Assembly (NCBI GenBank): GCA_900548875.1
Contig: URMA01000071.1
Span: 1 to 15,861 of the forward strand
Direction of reading: 5' to 3'
Source of the DNA: an uncultured Porphyromonadaceae bacterium
GTDB taxonomy: Bacteria > Bacteroidota > Bacteroidia > Bacteroidales > Muribaculaceae
Length of the DNA: 15,861 nt
Both the position numbers and the translations under genes were made by a program. Under the pieces are notes generated by a model, which made no database searches, was not told where the DNA came from, and was given only the letters and a program-made list of their open reading frames with translations. The stretch's first letter is position 1. Each line of letters opens with the position of its first letter. Positions 6,537 to 12,828 of the stretch are shown one piece after another.

Positions 6537-7178
6537 TTATTCTTTATTAATATCCTTCTTCAGCTTGTTCCGATAATAGGAATTCGACGTGTAGAGCACA
6601 GCGGCAGGATTATGGCCGGTCACACGATCCTTCGTCACCAGTGTCGTCACGTAGGCATCGGAATATTTGTAGAACAGGCTGTCGTGTCCCACACAAAGAC
6701 CGATAACAACATTCAACTGCGTGCCCGCCTGATTCAGCAGATGCGCCTGCAAGACAGGGTTGCACATGGCCGCACCGATGCTCTCACACGCTTTCGGTAT
6801 ACCCATCGACGATTTGGCCTTTCCTCCAACCTTGCAGATGACGGAAAACACATCAAAACCGTTGTCGCGCAAAATGCGGGCGAAAATCCGCGCCTCGTTC
6901 TGCAACCCGATGCAATTGGCAATACCAATACGCCGATAGCCCATTTTCCGGGCGAAAGTCATAATTTCCTCCACCCGCGTCAGCCGGCAATAGCCTTCAT
7001 ATTCCACCTCGGCCGAAGCCACCATCACCCGATGGTTGTCAGCTTCGTTGTAACGCTCCACCGCCCACTGCCAGTCGGCTTCGTCGAGTCCCGTAGTCTG
7101 ACAGAATTCAGGGTATGTGCGGTCCTTATATTTGCAATTCTGCGTGCCGCAATCCACGCAACTCAATTCTTTTTCCAT
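6537..7178 (-). CDS. DUF1847 cysteine-rich putative metal-binding protein
   Basis: The 213-residue product matches what I recall of the DUF1847 family, which is named only as predicted metal-binding. It has ten cysteines: an N-terminal cluster C7, C10, C15 and C26 (CVDCGTQNC plus FC), then C64, C89, C115, C131, C139 and C162. The ANCIGLQNEA, GIPKACES and GLCVGHDSLF segments hold the conserved central cysteines. There is no signal peptide or membrane segment, so it is probably cytosolic. The spacing of the first four cysteines suggests zinc or an iron-sulfur cluster, but this is inference. It is first in a two-gene operon with the HAD phosphatase and divergent from the ThiF-like gene, with 123 bp between the two starts. 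Confidence 0.85.
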   Translation of the reverse strand: MEKELSCVDCGTQNCKYKDRTYPEFCQTTGLDEADWQWAVERYNEADNHRVMVASAEVEYEGYCRLTRVEEIMTFARKMGYRRIGIANCIGLQNEARIFARILRDNGFDVFSVICKVGGKAKSSMGIPKACESIGAAMCNPVLQAHLLNQAGTQLNVVIGLCVGHDSLFYKYSDAYVTTLVTKDRVTGHNPAAVLYTSNSYYRNKLKKDINKE

Positions 7179-7301
7179 AATTTCAACCTGTTGGACGAAT
7201 CAATTTTTAATGTTTTCTACTACGTATCCATCACTATTCCTGCATTTGATGAAGACAGATTCACCGAAATGCAGTATTTTTACATTCTAAAAGGACATAG
7301 A

Positions 7302-8030
7302 ATGACACCACAGCAACAAGAACGCTACAAACGACATATTCTGCTGCCGGAAATCGGCGAAGCCGGACAGCAGCGCCTGCTCGACAGCCGCGTGCTGATT
7401 GTCGGTGCAGGAGGACTCGGTTCGCCGGTAGCCCTTTATCTGGCTGCCGCCGGCGTCGGACATCTCGGCATTGCCGATTTCGACACCGTGGACCTCTCCA
7501 ATCTCCAACGGCAAATCATCCACACCACCCGCGACATCGGCCGGCCGAAAACACTGTCGGCACAGGAAAAAATAGCCGCACTGAATCCGGATGTGAAAGT
7601 GACGGCCATTCCGTCGCGTTTCGACAGCAGGAATGCCACCGCCATGATTGCCGACTACGACATCGTGGTCGACGCCACCGACTCGCTCGACATCAAATAT
7701 CTTATCAACGACACTTGCGTGAACGCCGGAAAGCCGTTCGTACACGGAGCCATCAACCAATTCACGGGCAACGTGATGACCGTTCTGCCCGGTACGGCCT
7801 GCTACCGCTGCGTGTTTCCGCAGGCGCAGACACTGAAAGCCAGTTCGGAATACGGCGTGTTCGGAGCCATTGCCGGCATTGCCGGAACGCTACAGGCCGC
7901 CGAGGTCATCAAATACCTCACCGGCACAGGCCAACTGCTCACCAACCGACTGCTGTCGTTCGACGCTCGTTCGATGCAGTTCTTCGTTCTCGACACCGCA
8001 CCGTCGGCCGCCTGCCCCAACCGCCATTAA
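7302..8030 (+). CDS. ThiF/MoeB/HesA-family E1-like adenylyltransferase
   Basis: Enzymes of this family adenylate the C-terminal Gly-Gly of a ubiquitin-like sulfur carrier (ThiS or MoaD) for thiamine or molybdopterin synthesis. The open frame runs in from 6468, but the homology starts with ERYKRHILLPEIG. The ATG at 7302 gives 242 residues, the normal length, and has AAGGA 6 nt upstream; an ATG at 7269 is the alternative. Visible are the P-loop-like GAGGLG (35-40), DFDTVDLSNLQRQ (59-71), K83 and D127 for ATP/Mg, and the first zinc pair C167/C170. The second zinc pair is incomplete (C238, then PNRH and stop). The position of the thioester/disulfide cysteine of MoeB and ThiF is serine (S181/S182). 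No ThiS, MoaD or other pathway gene lies nearby, so ThiF, MoeB and HesA cannot be told apart. Confidence 0.9.
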   Translation: MTPQQQERYKRHILLPEIGEAGQQRLLDSRVLIVGAGGLGSPVALYLAAAGVGHLGIADFDTVDLSNLQRQIIHTTRDIGRPKTLSAQEKIAALNPDVKVTAIPSRFDSRNATAMIADYDIVVDATDSLDIKYLINDTCVNAGKPFVHGAINQFTGNVMTVLPGTACYRCVFPQAQTLKASSEYGVFGAIAGIAGTLQAAEVIKYLTGTGQLLTNRLLSFDARSMQFFVLDTAPSAACPNRH

Positions 8031-8033
8031 TGG

Positions 8034-9257
8034 CTATTCCATCTCCATATCGTCGTATTTCTGGAAGAGGAAATCGTTGTAAGGGAAACGCTTCATGTGG
8101 ATTTCCTTCGCCATTTCATACAACTTGCTCTTCAGTTCGTCGATATTGATTTTCTCCTTGGCCGAAATAAAGATGCAGTTGTCGTTCATCTTCGCCATCC
8201 ACGTCGATTTCAGTTCCTCCAGCGGAATGTTCTCACGTGTGCGCGGCGTAAGGTCGTCGTCGTCCTTTTTCTTATAGGTGAAGGCATCCACCTTGTTGAA
8301 CACCAGAATCATCGGCTTGTCGGTAGAGTCGCACACTTCCTGCAAAGTCTTGTTGACCACTTCCACCTGCTCCTCAAACTGCGGGTGGGAAATGTCCACC
8401 ACATGCACCAGAATGTCGGCATCACGCACCTCGTCGAGCGTCGACTTGAACGAGTCGACCAAATGCGTGGGCAGCTTGCGGATAAAGCCGATAGTGTCGG
8501 TGAGCAGGAACGGCAAATTGTCAATAATCACCTTACGCACGGTCGTGTCGAGCGTGGCGAAAAGCTTGTTTTCGGCAAACACGTCCGACTTGCTCAGCAG
8601 GTTCATCAGCGTCGACTTGCCCACGTTGGTATAGCCCACCAAAGCGATACGCGTCAACTTTCCGCGGTTCTTGCGCTGGATGGATTTCTGGCGGTCGATA
8701 TCCTTCAGTTCCGCTTTCAATCGGGAAATCTTGTCGAGAATGATACGGCGGTCGGTTTCAATCTGCGTTTCACCCGGACCACGCATACCGATACCGCCTC
8801 GCTGACGTTCCAAGTGCGTCCACATTCGTGTCAGTCGCGGCAACAGATACTGATATTGCGCCAGTTCCACCTGCGTACGTGCCGTAGCCGTCTGCGCACG
8901 TTTGGCAAAAATATCGAGAATCAGGTTAGTGCGGTCGAGAATCTTCACTTTCAGTTCGTTCTCGATGTTCTGCACCTGCTTCGCCGTCAGGTCATCGTCG
9001 AAAATCACCAGTTCTATATCGTTGTCTTCCACATATTGGCGAATTTCGTCCAACTTGCCCTTCCCCACAAACGTACGGGAGTTCGGATAGTCCATGCGCT
9101 GGAGAAAAGTTTTCACCGTCGTCGCACCGGCCGTTTCCGCCAGGAAAGCCAGTTCGGAAAGATATTCATTCGCCTTCGTTTCATTCTGCGTCTGCGTAAT
9201 CAAACCGACCAGCACAGCACGCTCATTGTCATATTCTATTGGGTTCTTGTCAATCAT
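8034..9257 (-). CDS. hflX: GTPase HflX, ribosome-associated
   Basis: HflX is a translational GTPase that binds the 50S subunit and splits stalled or stress-arrested 70S ribosomes. The 407-residue protein shows the N-terminal HflX domain (about 12-120, with NSRTFVGKGKLDE and a DDDL segment). A coiled linker carrying the signature RGGIGMRGPGETQIETDRR (153-171) follows, then the G domain: G1 GYTNVGKST (208-216), switch DTT (237-239), G3 DTIGF (254-258), G4 NKVD (321-324) and G5 SAK (365-367). The 160-residue glycine-rich start-to-G-domain spacing is normal. A charged loop (KKKDDDD, 329-335) interrupts the stretch after G4. A -7 motif lies only 4 bp before the ATG, which would leave the mRNA almost leaderless. 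The stop is 3 bp from the stop of the convergent ThiF-like gene. Confidence 0.96.
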   Translation of the reverse strand: MIDKNPIEYDNERAVLVGLITQTQNETKANEYLSELAFLAETAGATTVKTFLQRMDYPNSRTFVGKGKLDEIRQYVEDNDIELVIFDDDLTAKQVQNIENELKVKILDRTNLILDIFAKRAQTATARTQVELAQYQYLLPRLTRMWTHLERQRGGIGMRGPGETQIETDRRIILDKISRLKAELKDIDRQKSIQRKNRGKLTRIALVGYTNVGKSTLMNLLSKSDVFAENKLFATLDTTVRKVIIDNLPFLLTDTIGFIRKLPTHLVDSFKSTLDEVRDADILVHVVDISHPQFEEQVEVVNKTLQEVCDSTDKPMILVFNKVDAFTYKKKDDDDLTPRTRENIPLEELKSTWMAKMNDNCIFISAKEKINIDELKSKLYEMAKEIHMKRFPYNDFLFQKYDDMEME

Positions 9258-9261
9258 ACTG

Positions 9262-9269
9262 CAAACTTA
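9262..9269 (-). promoter_or_regulatory. Candidate hflX -7 promoter element
   Basis: On the minus strand TAAGTTTG (9269-9262) matches TAnnTTTG exactly and ends 4 nt before the hflX ATG (9257). The -33 region is weak; CTGTT lies about 20 nt upstream. If used, transcription would begin at or beside the start codon. Confidence 0.5.
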
Positions 9270-9326
9270 CTAAAATTCTGTAGAATAACAGAGTCATCAT
9301 TCATTTTGTTTACCTCCCCGCCCAAC

Positions 9327-9375
9327 CGCAAACCGTAAACTGTAAACTGTAAACCGTAAACCGTAAACTGTAAAC
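9327..9375 (+). repeat. Heptamer array 4 (NGTAAAC, 7 units)
   Basis: Seven contiguous units occur: cgcaaac, cgtaaac, tgtaaac, tgtaaac, cgtaaac, cgtaaac and tgtaaac. An inverse GTTTAC lies at 9308-9313. The array sits between the ompH-like gene's terminator and the hflX promoter region. Confidence 0.92.
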
Positions 9376-9387
9376 CAAAGCAGCAAC

Positions 9388-9433
9388 CACGAAAGAAAAC
9401 CTGCGAAACATCAGGGGGATGCTCCGCAGGTTT
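9388..9433 (-). terminator. Intrinsic terminator of the OmpH-like gene
   Basis: A 9-bp perfect stem aaacctgcg/cgcaggttt (9397-9405 with 9425-9433) contains a further small inner pairing (catc/gatg). On the minus strand it is followed by TTTTCTTTC, an interrupted U tract. It lies 27 bp past the stop codon of the gene at 9460-10065. Confidence 0.75.
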
Positions 9434-9459
9434 CCGTATTCTATTTTAAATATGTATTT

Positions 9460-10065
9460 TTATTTCTTTGAATCCACTTTTACATAGCGTTCGTTCAGGC
9501 CTTTGATAACATCGGCAGTCACATCGTCCACATCACCGACATACCAGGTAGCTGCCTTGCGGAGAATCATGGCATAGCCCTTAGCCTTCGCATATTCTGC
9601 GATATATTTGTCGACAGAGTCGTTCAACTGCTGCGTGTTCATCACCAATTCATTTTCCACCGAACGCTGCAAATTTGTCATATAGTTTTGAGCGTCGCCC
9701 TGCATTTTCTGAAGTTTCTGCTGGTCAGCATTGAAGCTGGCTTCCGTCAAATAGCCGTTGCTCTTGTACTTGCGTTCGATTTCTCCGGCAAAACGTTGGA
9801 TTTCATTCGCCTTCTGACGTTGTGCCGATTCCAGTTTGCTCTGTCCGCGAAGCATTGCCTCATTCACGTCCTTTGCAAAATTATAGCCATTCATCAACGA
9901 GTCGCCATCGACATAAGCTATCTTTAAAGTAGTTGAAGTTCCGTTAGTCACCGATGCAGCAGGGGCTTCGGTCTTTTCCTTCGCTCCCTTGTCTGCACAT
10001 TGGGCAAACAATACAGAAATTAAAACCAGTGTAGCTGCCTTAGCAACTCTCCTAAATTTATTCAT
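9460..10065 (-). CDS. OmpH/Skp-like periplasmic chaperone, probable lipoprotein
   Basis: OmpH/Skp proteins hold unfolded outer-membrane proteins in the periplasm. The 201-residue product has a basic start (MNKFRRVAK), a hydrophobic segment (10-22) and C23 followed by ADKG, a possible lipoprotein cleavage site; Q22 at position -1 is unusual, so plain signal-peptidase processing is possible. Residues 26-46 form a low-complexity linker (Ala, Thr, Ser, Lys, Glu). The OmpH domain starts with LKIAYVDGDSLM (47-58). A long helical hairpin rich in Gln, Lys and Glu follows (about 65-158), which fits the Skp tentacle coiled coil, and the end is AKGYAMILRKA...DVTADVIKGLNERY. It lies 15 nt after a 56-residue membrane-protein gene on the same strand, so the two are probably cotranscribed. 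Confidence 0.9.
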   Translation of the reverse strand: MNKFRRVAKAATLVLISVLFAQCADKGAKEKTEAPAASVTNGTSTTLKIAYVDGDSLMNGYNFAKDVNEAMLRGQSKLESAQRQKANEIQRFAGEIERKYKSNGYLTEASFNADQQKLQKMQGDAQNYMTNLQRSVENELVMNTQQLNDSVDKYIAEYAKAKGYAMILRKAATWYVGDVDDVTADVIKGLNERYVKVDSKK

Positions 10066-10080
10066 GATTGATTAAGTTTG

Positions 10081-10251
10081 TTAATTATTTTCCTGCTCTT
10101 CGCGTGCACAATGAATATTCATCTTTCTCATGGCAGGATTGTCGTGCACATGCCCGGAAGGAAACTTCCCACCCTTCACGAAAAACACCTTTACCCCCAA
10201 CAAGACTACGCACAGGGCGAGTATGCCTATAGAAATAATGATTGTCCACAC
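10081..10251 (-). CDS. Small (56-residue) membrane protein with GTG start
   Basis: This short gene is read on the minus strand from a GTG at 10251 to TAA at 10083-10081. The product begins (V/M)WTIIISIGILALC, a single transmembrane segment of about 20 residues (1-21). It continues with VKVFFVKGGKFPSGHV (20-35) and a hydrophilic tail with NPAMRKMNIHCAREEQENN. I recall small proteins of this plan (hydrophobic start, GKFPxxHV, then MR...I.C) as common in Bacteroidales, without a known function. No ATG is available upstream before an in-frame stop. A perfect TATATTTG promoter element at 10279-10272 places the transcript start just before the GTG. It lies 15 nt before the OmpH-like gene. The overlapping plus-strand frame (10078-10317) is rejected. 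Confidence 0.78.
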   Translation of the reverse strand: MWTIIISIGILALCVVLLGVKVFFVKGGKFPSGHVHDNPAMRKMNIHCAREEQENN

Positions 10252-10271
10252 GTTGTTATTAATTTTGATTG

Positions 10272-10279
10272 CAAATATA
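10272..10279 (-). promoter_or_regulatory. Candidate -7 element for the small protein/ompH-like operon
   Basis: TATATTTG on the minus strand (10279-10272) matches TAnnTTTG exactly and lies 20 bp before the GTG at 10251. No good -33 TTTG is found at the expected spacing, which lowers confidence. Confidence 0.5.
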
Positions 10280-10322
10280 TGAAAAGGGCGGTAATTTTAT
10301 CGATATACTCAAATTAAATTTG

Positions 10323-10330
10323 TATCTTAG
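10323..10330 (+). promoter_or_regulatory. Candidate pepD -7 element
   Basis: TATCTTAG differs from TAnnTTTG at one position. It would start a transcript with a leader of about 60 nt, very AT-rich, before the ATG at 10400. No clear -33 box is seen. Confidence 0.35.
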
Positions 10331-10399
10331 AGGGCGAATTAGATTGAATTTAACAATAATTTTCAAATACTCATAACTAATTTTAAATTATAAACAACT

Positions 10400-11869
10400 A
10401 TGACTATCAAAGACCTGAAACCAGAATTGATTTGGGGCATCTTCGATGAGATTACCCAAGTGCCGCGTCCTTCAAAGAAGGAAGGAAAAATCCGCGAATA
10501 TCTGCTGGATTTTGCGAAAAAACATGGTATTGAGGCAAAAACCGATGCAATTGGCAACGTAGCCATGCGCGTACCTGCCACTCCGGGCAAGGAACACGTT
10601 CCGACCGTTGTCATGCAAAGCCATATGGACATGGTTCCGAACCAGACAAAACCGGAAACACATAATTTTGAAACTGACCCGATCAAGACGGAAGTGGACG
10701 GCGAATGGCTCCACTCTGCCGGCTACAAGACTACGCTGGGTGCCGACAACGGTATCGGTATGGCAGCTTCTTTGGCTGCCCTCGTCGACAAGTCGTTCGC
10801 TCACGGTCCGCTGGAAGCCCTCTTCACCATTGACGAAGAAACCGGCCTGACAGGTGCCAAGAATCTGGGCAAGGACATGATTACAGGCGAAACCCTGCTG
10901 AACCTTGACTCGGAAGACGACGGTCAGATTTTCTTGGGCTGTGCCGGCGGTATCGACACCATCAGCACCTTCACCTACACCCGCGAAGCTGTTCCGGCCG
11001 GCTACCAGTTCTTCAAGGTATCCATGCTCCAGTTCAAGGGCGGCCACTCGGGAGCCGACATTCACCTCGGCCGTGCCAACACCAACAAACTGCTGGCCCG
11101 TTTCCTCAATGACTGCTACAAGGCTTACGGAAACATTGCCCTTGCCGACATCAACGGCGGTGAGCTGCGCAACGTAATTCCGGGCAACGCCTATGCTGTC
11201 ATCGGTATTCCTGCCGACAAGAAGGAAGACCTCCGCACTCGCCTCAACCACTTCGCCGCTACTATCGAAGAGGAATACAAGGGCATCGAAGGCAACCAGG
11301 TTATCAAACTTGAATCGGCCGAAACTCCGGAATATGTCATCGACAACGATACGGCTAAACGCATCGTACTTGCCATCCACTCCTGCCCGAACGCTGTAAT
11401 CGCCATGAGCAAGAGCATCGAAGGCATGGTCAGCACTTCTACCAACCTCGCTCTTATCCGCATGAACCGCGACAAGAACGAAGTGGTCATCACCACTTCC
11501 CAACGAAGCGAAGAAGAATCCCGCAAATTCGACATCGGCAGCCAGATTGTGGCTCACTTCACACTGGCAGGTGCCAAAGTGGAACAAGGCGACGGTTATC
11601 CGGGCTGGACTCCGAACATGGATTCAAAGATTCTGAAAGTGGCTGTCAAGGCTTACGAGGACCTCTTCGGTGTTACTCCGATCTGCACATCGCTCCACGC
11701 CGGTCTTGAATGCGGCAACTTCCTTGTCGACAACCCGAAGCTCGACATGATTTCTTTCGGTCCGACTTTGCGCGACGTTCACACGCCGAAAGAATCCATG
11801 CACATCCCGGCTGTTGAAAAATTCTGGAAACACTTAGTGAAAATTTTGGAAATGGTGGCTGAAAAATAA
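10400..11869 (+). CDS. pepD: Aminoacyl-histidine dipeptidase (PepD, M20C family)
   Basis: PepD is a cytosolic dizinc peptidase that hydrolyses Xaa-His and other dipeptides, supporting amino-acid use from peptides. The 489-residue length is typical. Metal and catalytic residues of the M20 fold are visible: H75 and D77 in SHMDM, the bridging D116 in GADNGIG, the general base E146 and metal ligand E147 in DEETGLTG, D170 in NLDSED and H461 in DVHTPKE. GGHSGADIHLGRAN (214-227) marks the dimerisation/lid domain insertion (about 200-395). The ATG at 10400 gives MTIKDLKPELIWGIFDEI, the expected N-terminus. It stands alone on the plus strand; a strong hairpin follows its stop. Codon use is biased like that of a well-expressed gene. 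Confidence 0.96.
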   Translation: MTIKDLKPELIWGIFDEITQVPRPSKKEGKIREYLLDFAKKHGIEAKTDAIGNVAMRVPATPGKEHVPTVVMQSHMDMVPNQTKPETHNFETDPIKTEVDGEWLHSAGYKTTLGADNGIGMAASLAALVDKSFAHGPLEALFTIDEETGLTGAKNLGKDMITGETLLNLDSEDDGQIFLGCAGGIDTISTFTYTREAVPAGYQFFKVSMLQFKGGHSGADIHLGRANTNKLLARFLNDCYKAYGNIALADINGGELRNVIPGNAYAVIGIPADKKEDLRTRLNHFAATIEEEYKGIEGNQVIKLESAETPEYVIDNDTAKRIVLAIHSCPNAVIAMSKSIEGMVSTSTNLALIRMNRDKNEVVITTSQRSEEESRKFDIGSQIVAHFTLAGAKVEQGDGYPGWTPNMDSKILKVAVKAYEDLFGVTPICTSLHAGLECGNFLVDNPKLDMISFGPTLRDVHTPKESMHIPAVEKFWKHLVKILEMVAEK

Positions 11870-11892
11870 CCGTCTTTTCCCCAGTGAATATC

Positions 11893-11942
11893 GGCAACCG
11901 GGAGTGTGGCCCTGCTTTTGTAGGGCACCACTTCCGGTTGCC
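11893..11942 (+). terminator. Long hairpin after pepD, likely terminator or leader structure
   Basis: An inverted repeat runs from ggcaaccgg (11893-11901) to ccggttgcc (11934-11942) and continues inward through agtg/cact-type and gccct/agggc pairing (11909-11913 with 11922-11926), with small bulges and an 8-nt loop. The downstream tract is ttattata, poorer in T than in the other terminators here. It lies 23 bp after pepD and 15 bp before the muramidase start, so it could end pepD transcription or act in the leader of the next gene. Confidence 0.65.
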
Positions 11943-11957
11943 TTATTATATAGGTAT

Positions 11958-12695
11958 ATGAAAAACATTATTTTGTTCGGAACATTGGCCGTAGCGGCTT
12001 TGAACATCCCCACCCTCGGCGCACAGGAACTGGGAATACCGCACTCCTGGATGCTACCCGGCGACTCACTGGTAGTACATATCCCCGACTTTGCCGACAT
12101 TGATCCCGACCATATCCAGCGGCTGACCGAGGAGGACTATCGGCATGTGGCGGAAGAACTCGGCATTGACATCGCTACCATGAAGGCGGTGGTGGAAATC
12201 GAAGCCGGCAGCAGCCACATGGGATTTGCGGCAAAAGGCATTCCGATTGTCAATTTCGACGCGTCCATTTTCCGCAGCCGCATGCGGAAAGCAGGGAAAA
12301 GCTATGCAAAGTATTCGAAATCCATTGCCTTCCAACGGCCCAACACGCGGAAATACGGAAGCTTCGGCATGGCACAGTGGGCAAGGCTGGAAAGCGCCCG
12401 TAAAATCAACCGGACGATTGCCGACGAATCGACATTCTGGGGCATGTTCCAGATTGGGGGATTCAACTACAGGCAATGCGGCTGCAAGTCGCTGGAGGAA
12501 TTTGTGGAACGGATGTGCCGGTCGGAGGCCGAACAGCTTGAACTGTTCGCGCAGTTCTGCATCAACAATGATTTGGTACAATACCTGAAAACAAAAAACT
12601 GGAAGCAGTTTGCCTATCACTACAACGGTCCCAGCTACCACAAAAGAAACTACCACGGACGACTGAAAAAAGCCTACAACAAGCACTCCCGATAG
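11958..12695 (+). CDS. Secreted N-acetylmuramidase-domain protein (DUF3380 type)
   Basis: The protein resembles the N-acetylmuramidase (DUF3380) family found in phage endolysins and bacterial autolysins, which cleaves the glycan backbone of peptidoglycan. The frame is open from 11904, but the ATG at 11958 gives a clean signal peptide (MKNIILFGTLAVAAL...TLGA, cleavage after about A22) and 245 residues. Domain landmarks are AVVEIEAGSSHMGFAAKGIPIVNF (77-100 by position, candidate catalytic Glu E80 or E82), KYGSFGMAQW (132-141), STFWGMFQIGGFNYRQCGC (158-176) and the C-terminal FAYHYNGPSYHKRNYHGRLK (218-237). The GMFQIxGFNY and YNGPxYxxxNYxGxL patterns are the family signatures. No phage genes surround it, so it is probably a chromosomal periplasmic enzyme. 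It stands between pepD and perR with no clear partner. Confidence 0.85.
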   Translation: MKNIILFGTLAVAALNIPTLGAQELGIPHSWMLPGDSLVVHIPDFADIDPDHIQRLTEEDYRHVAEELGIDIATMKAVVEIEAGSSHMGFAAKGIPIVNFDASIFRSRMRKAGKSYAKYSKSIAFQRPNTRKYGSFGMAQWARLESARKINRTIADESTFWGMFQIGGFNYRQCGCKSLEEFVERMCRSEAEQLELFAQFCINNDLVQYLKTKNWKQFAYHYNGPSYHKRNYHGRLKKAYNKHSR

Positions 12696-12765
12696 CAACA
12701 TCGGAGCATCGTAACAATAAAAAAATTTAAAAACAGTTCCCTGCCGCAAGTTTTTTGCCGTTTTA

Positions 12766-12797
12766 CTTGCATCTGTGATTTTTTTATTATAATTTTG
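12766..12797 (+). promoter_or_regulatory. Candidate perR-rbr promoter
   Basis: TAATTTTG (12790-12797) matches TAnnTTTG exactly, and CTTG (12766-12769) lies 20 nt upstream where the -33 TTTG is expected. Transcription would begin near 12804, leaving a leader of about 25 nt before the ATG at 12829. Confidence 0.68.
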
Positions 12798-12827
12798 TAA
12801 CGATTTCAAAAACGAAATAATCACAGA
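12772..12827. promoter_or_regulatory. Candidate PerR operator palindromes around the promoter
   Basis: A perfect 9-bp inverted repeat, tctgtgatt (12772-12780) and aatcacaga (12819-12827), brackets the -7 element and leader with 38 nt between the arms. Inside it, TTATAAtt-TTGTAA (12787-12800) is an imperfect palindrome resembling the TTATAAT-type PerR box and overlaps the -7 hexamer. Autoregulation of perR at such a site is known in other bacteria; here it is inference. Confidence 0.45.
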
Positions 12828-12828
12828 A

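Noticed and set aside
6468..7301. N-terminal extension of the ThiF-like frame by about 278 codons
   Set aside because: The extension is antisense to the DUF1847 gene and the HAD start, and E1-like homology begins just after the ATG at 7302, which has an SD-like AAGGA.
8097..9338. A 413-codon open frame on the plus strand opposite hflX
   Set aside because: It is an exact antisense shadow of a clear HflX protein, its translation is His/Arg/Leu/Val-rich with no recognisable domain, and it has no promoter or family signature.
10078..10317. A 79-codon plus-strand frame beginning MLIIFLLFACTM
   Set aside because: It looks like a lipoprotein start at first glance, but it is the complement of the 56-residue minus-strand gene, whose motif, promoter and spacing are better supported, and the rest of the plus-strand product is featureless.
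10472..11587. A 371-codon minus-strand frame inside pepD
   Set aside because: Antisense shadow caused by codon bias in pepD; the pepD motifs are complete and the antisense product shows no domain.
11904..11957. Upstream ATG for the muramidase (18 extra residues)
   Set aside because: The extra residues are encoded by the hairpin, and the ATG at 11958 gives a proper signal peptide.
12689..12704. Hairpin ccgat/atcgg at the muramidase stop codon
   Set aside because: Only 5 bp with no following T tract; it is too weak to call a terminator.
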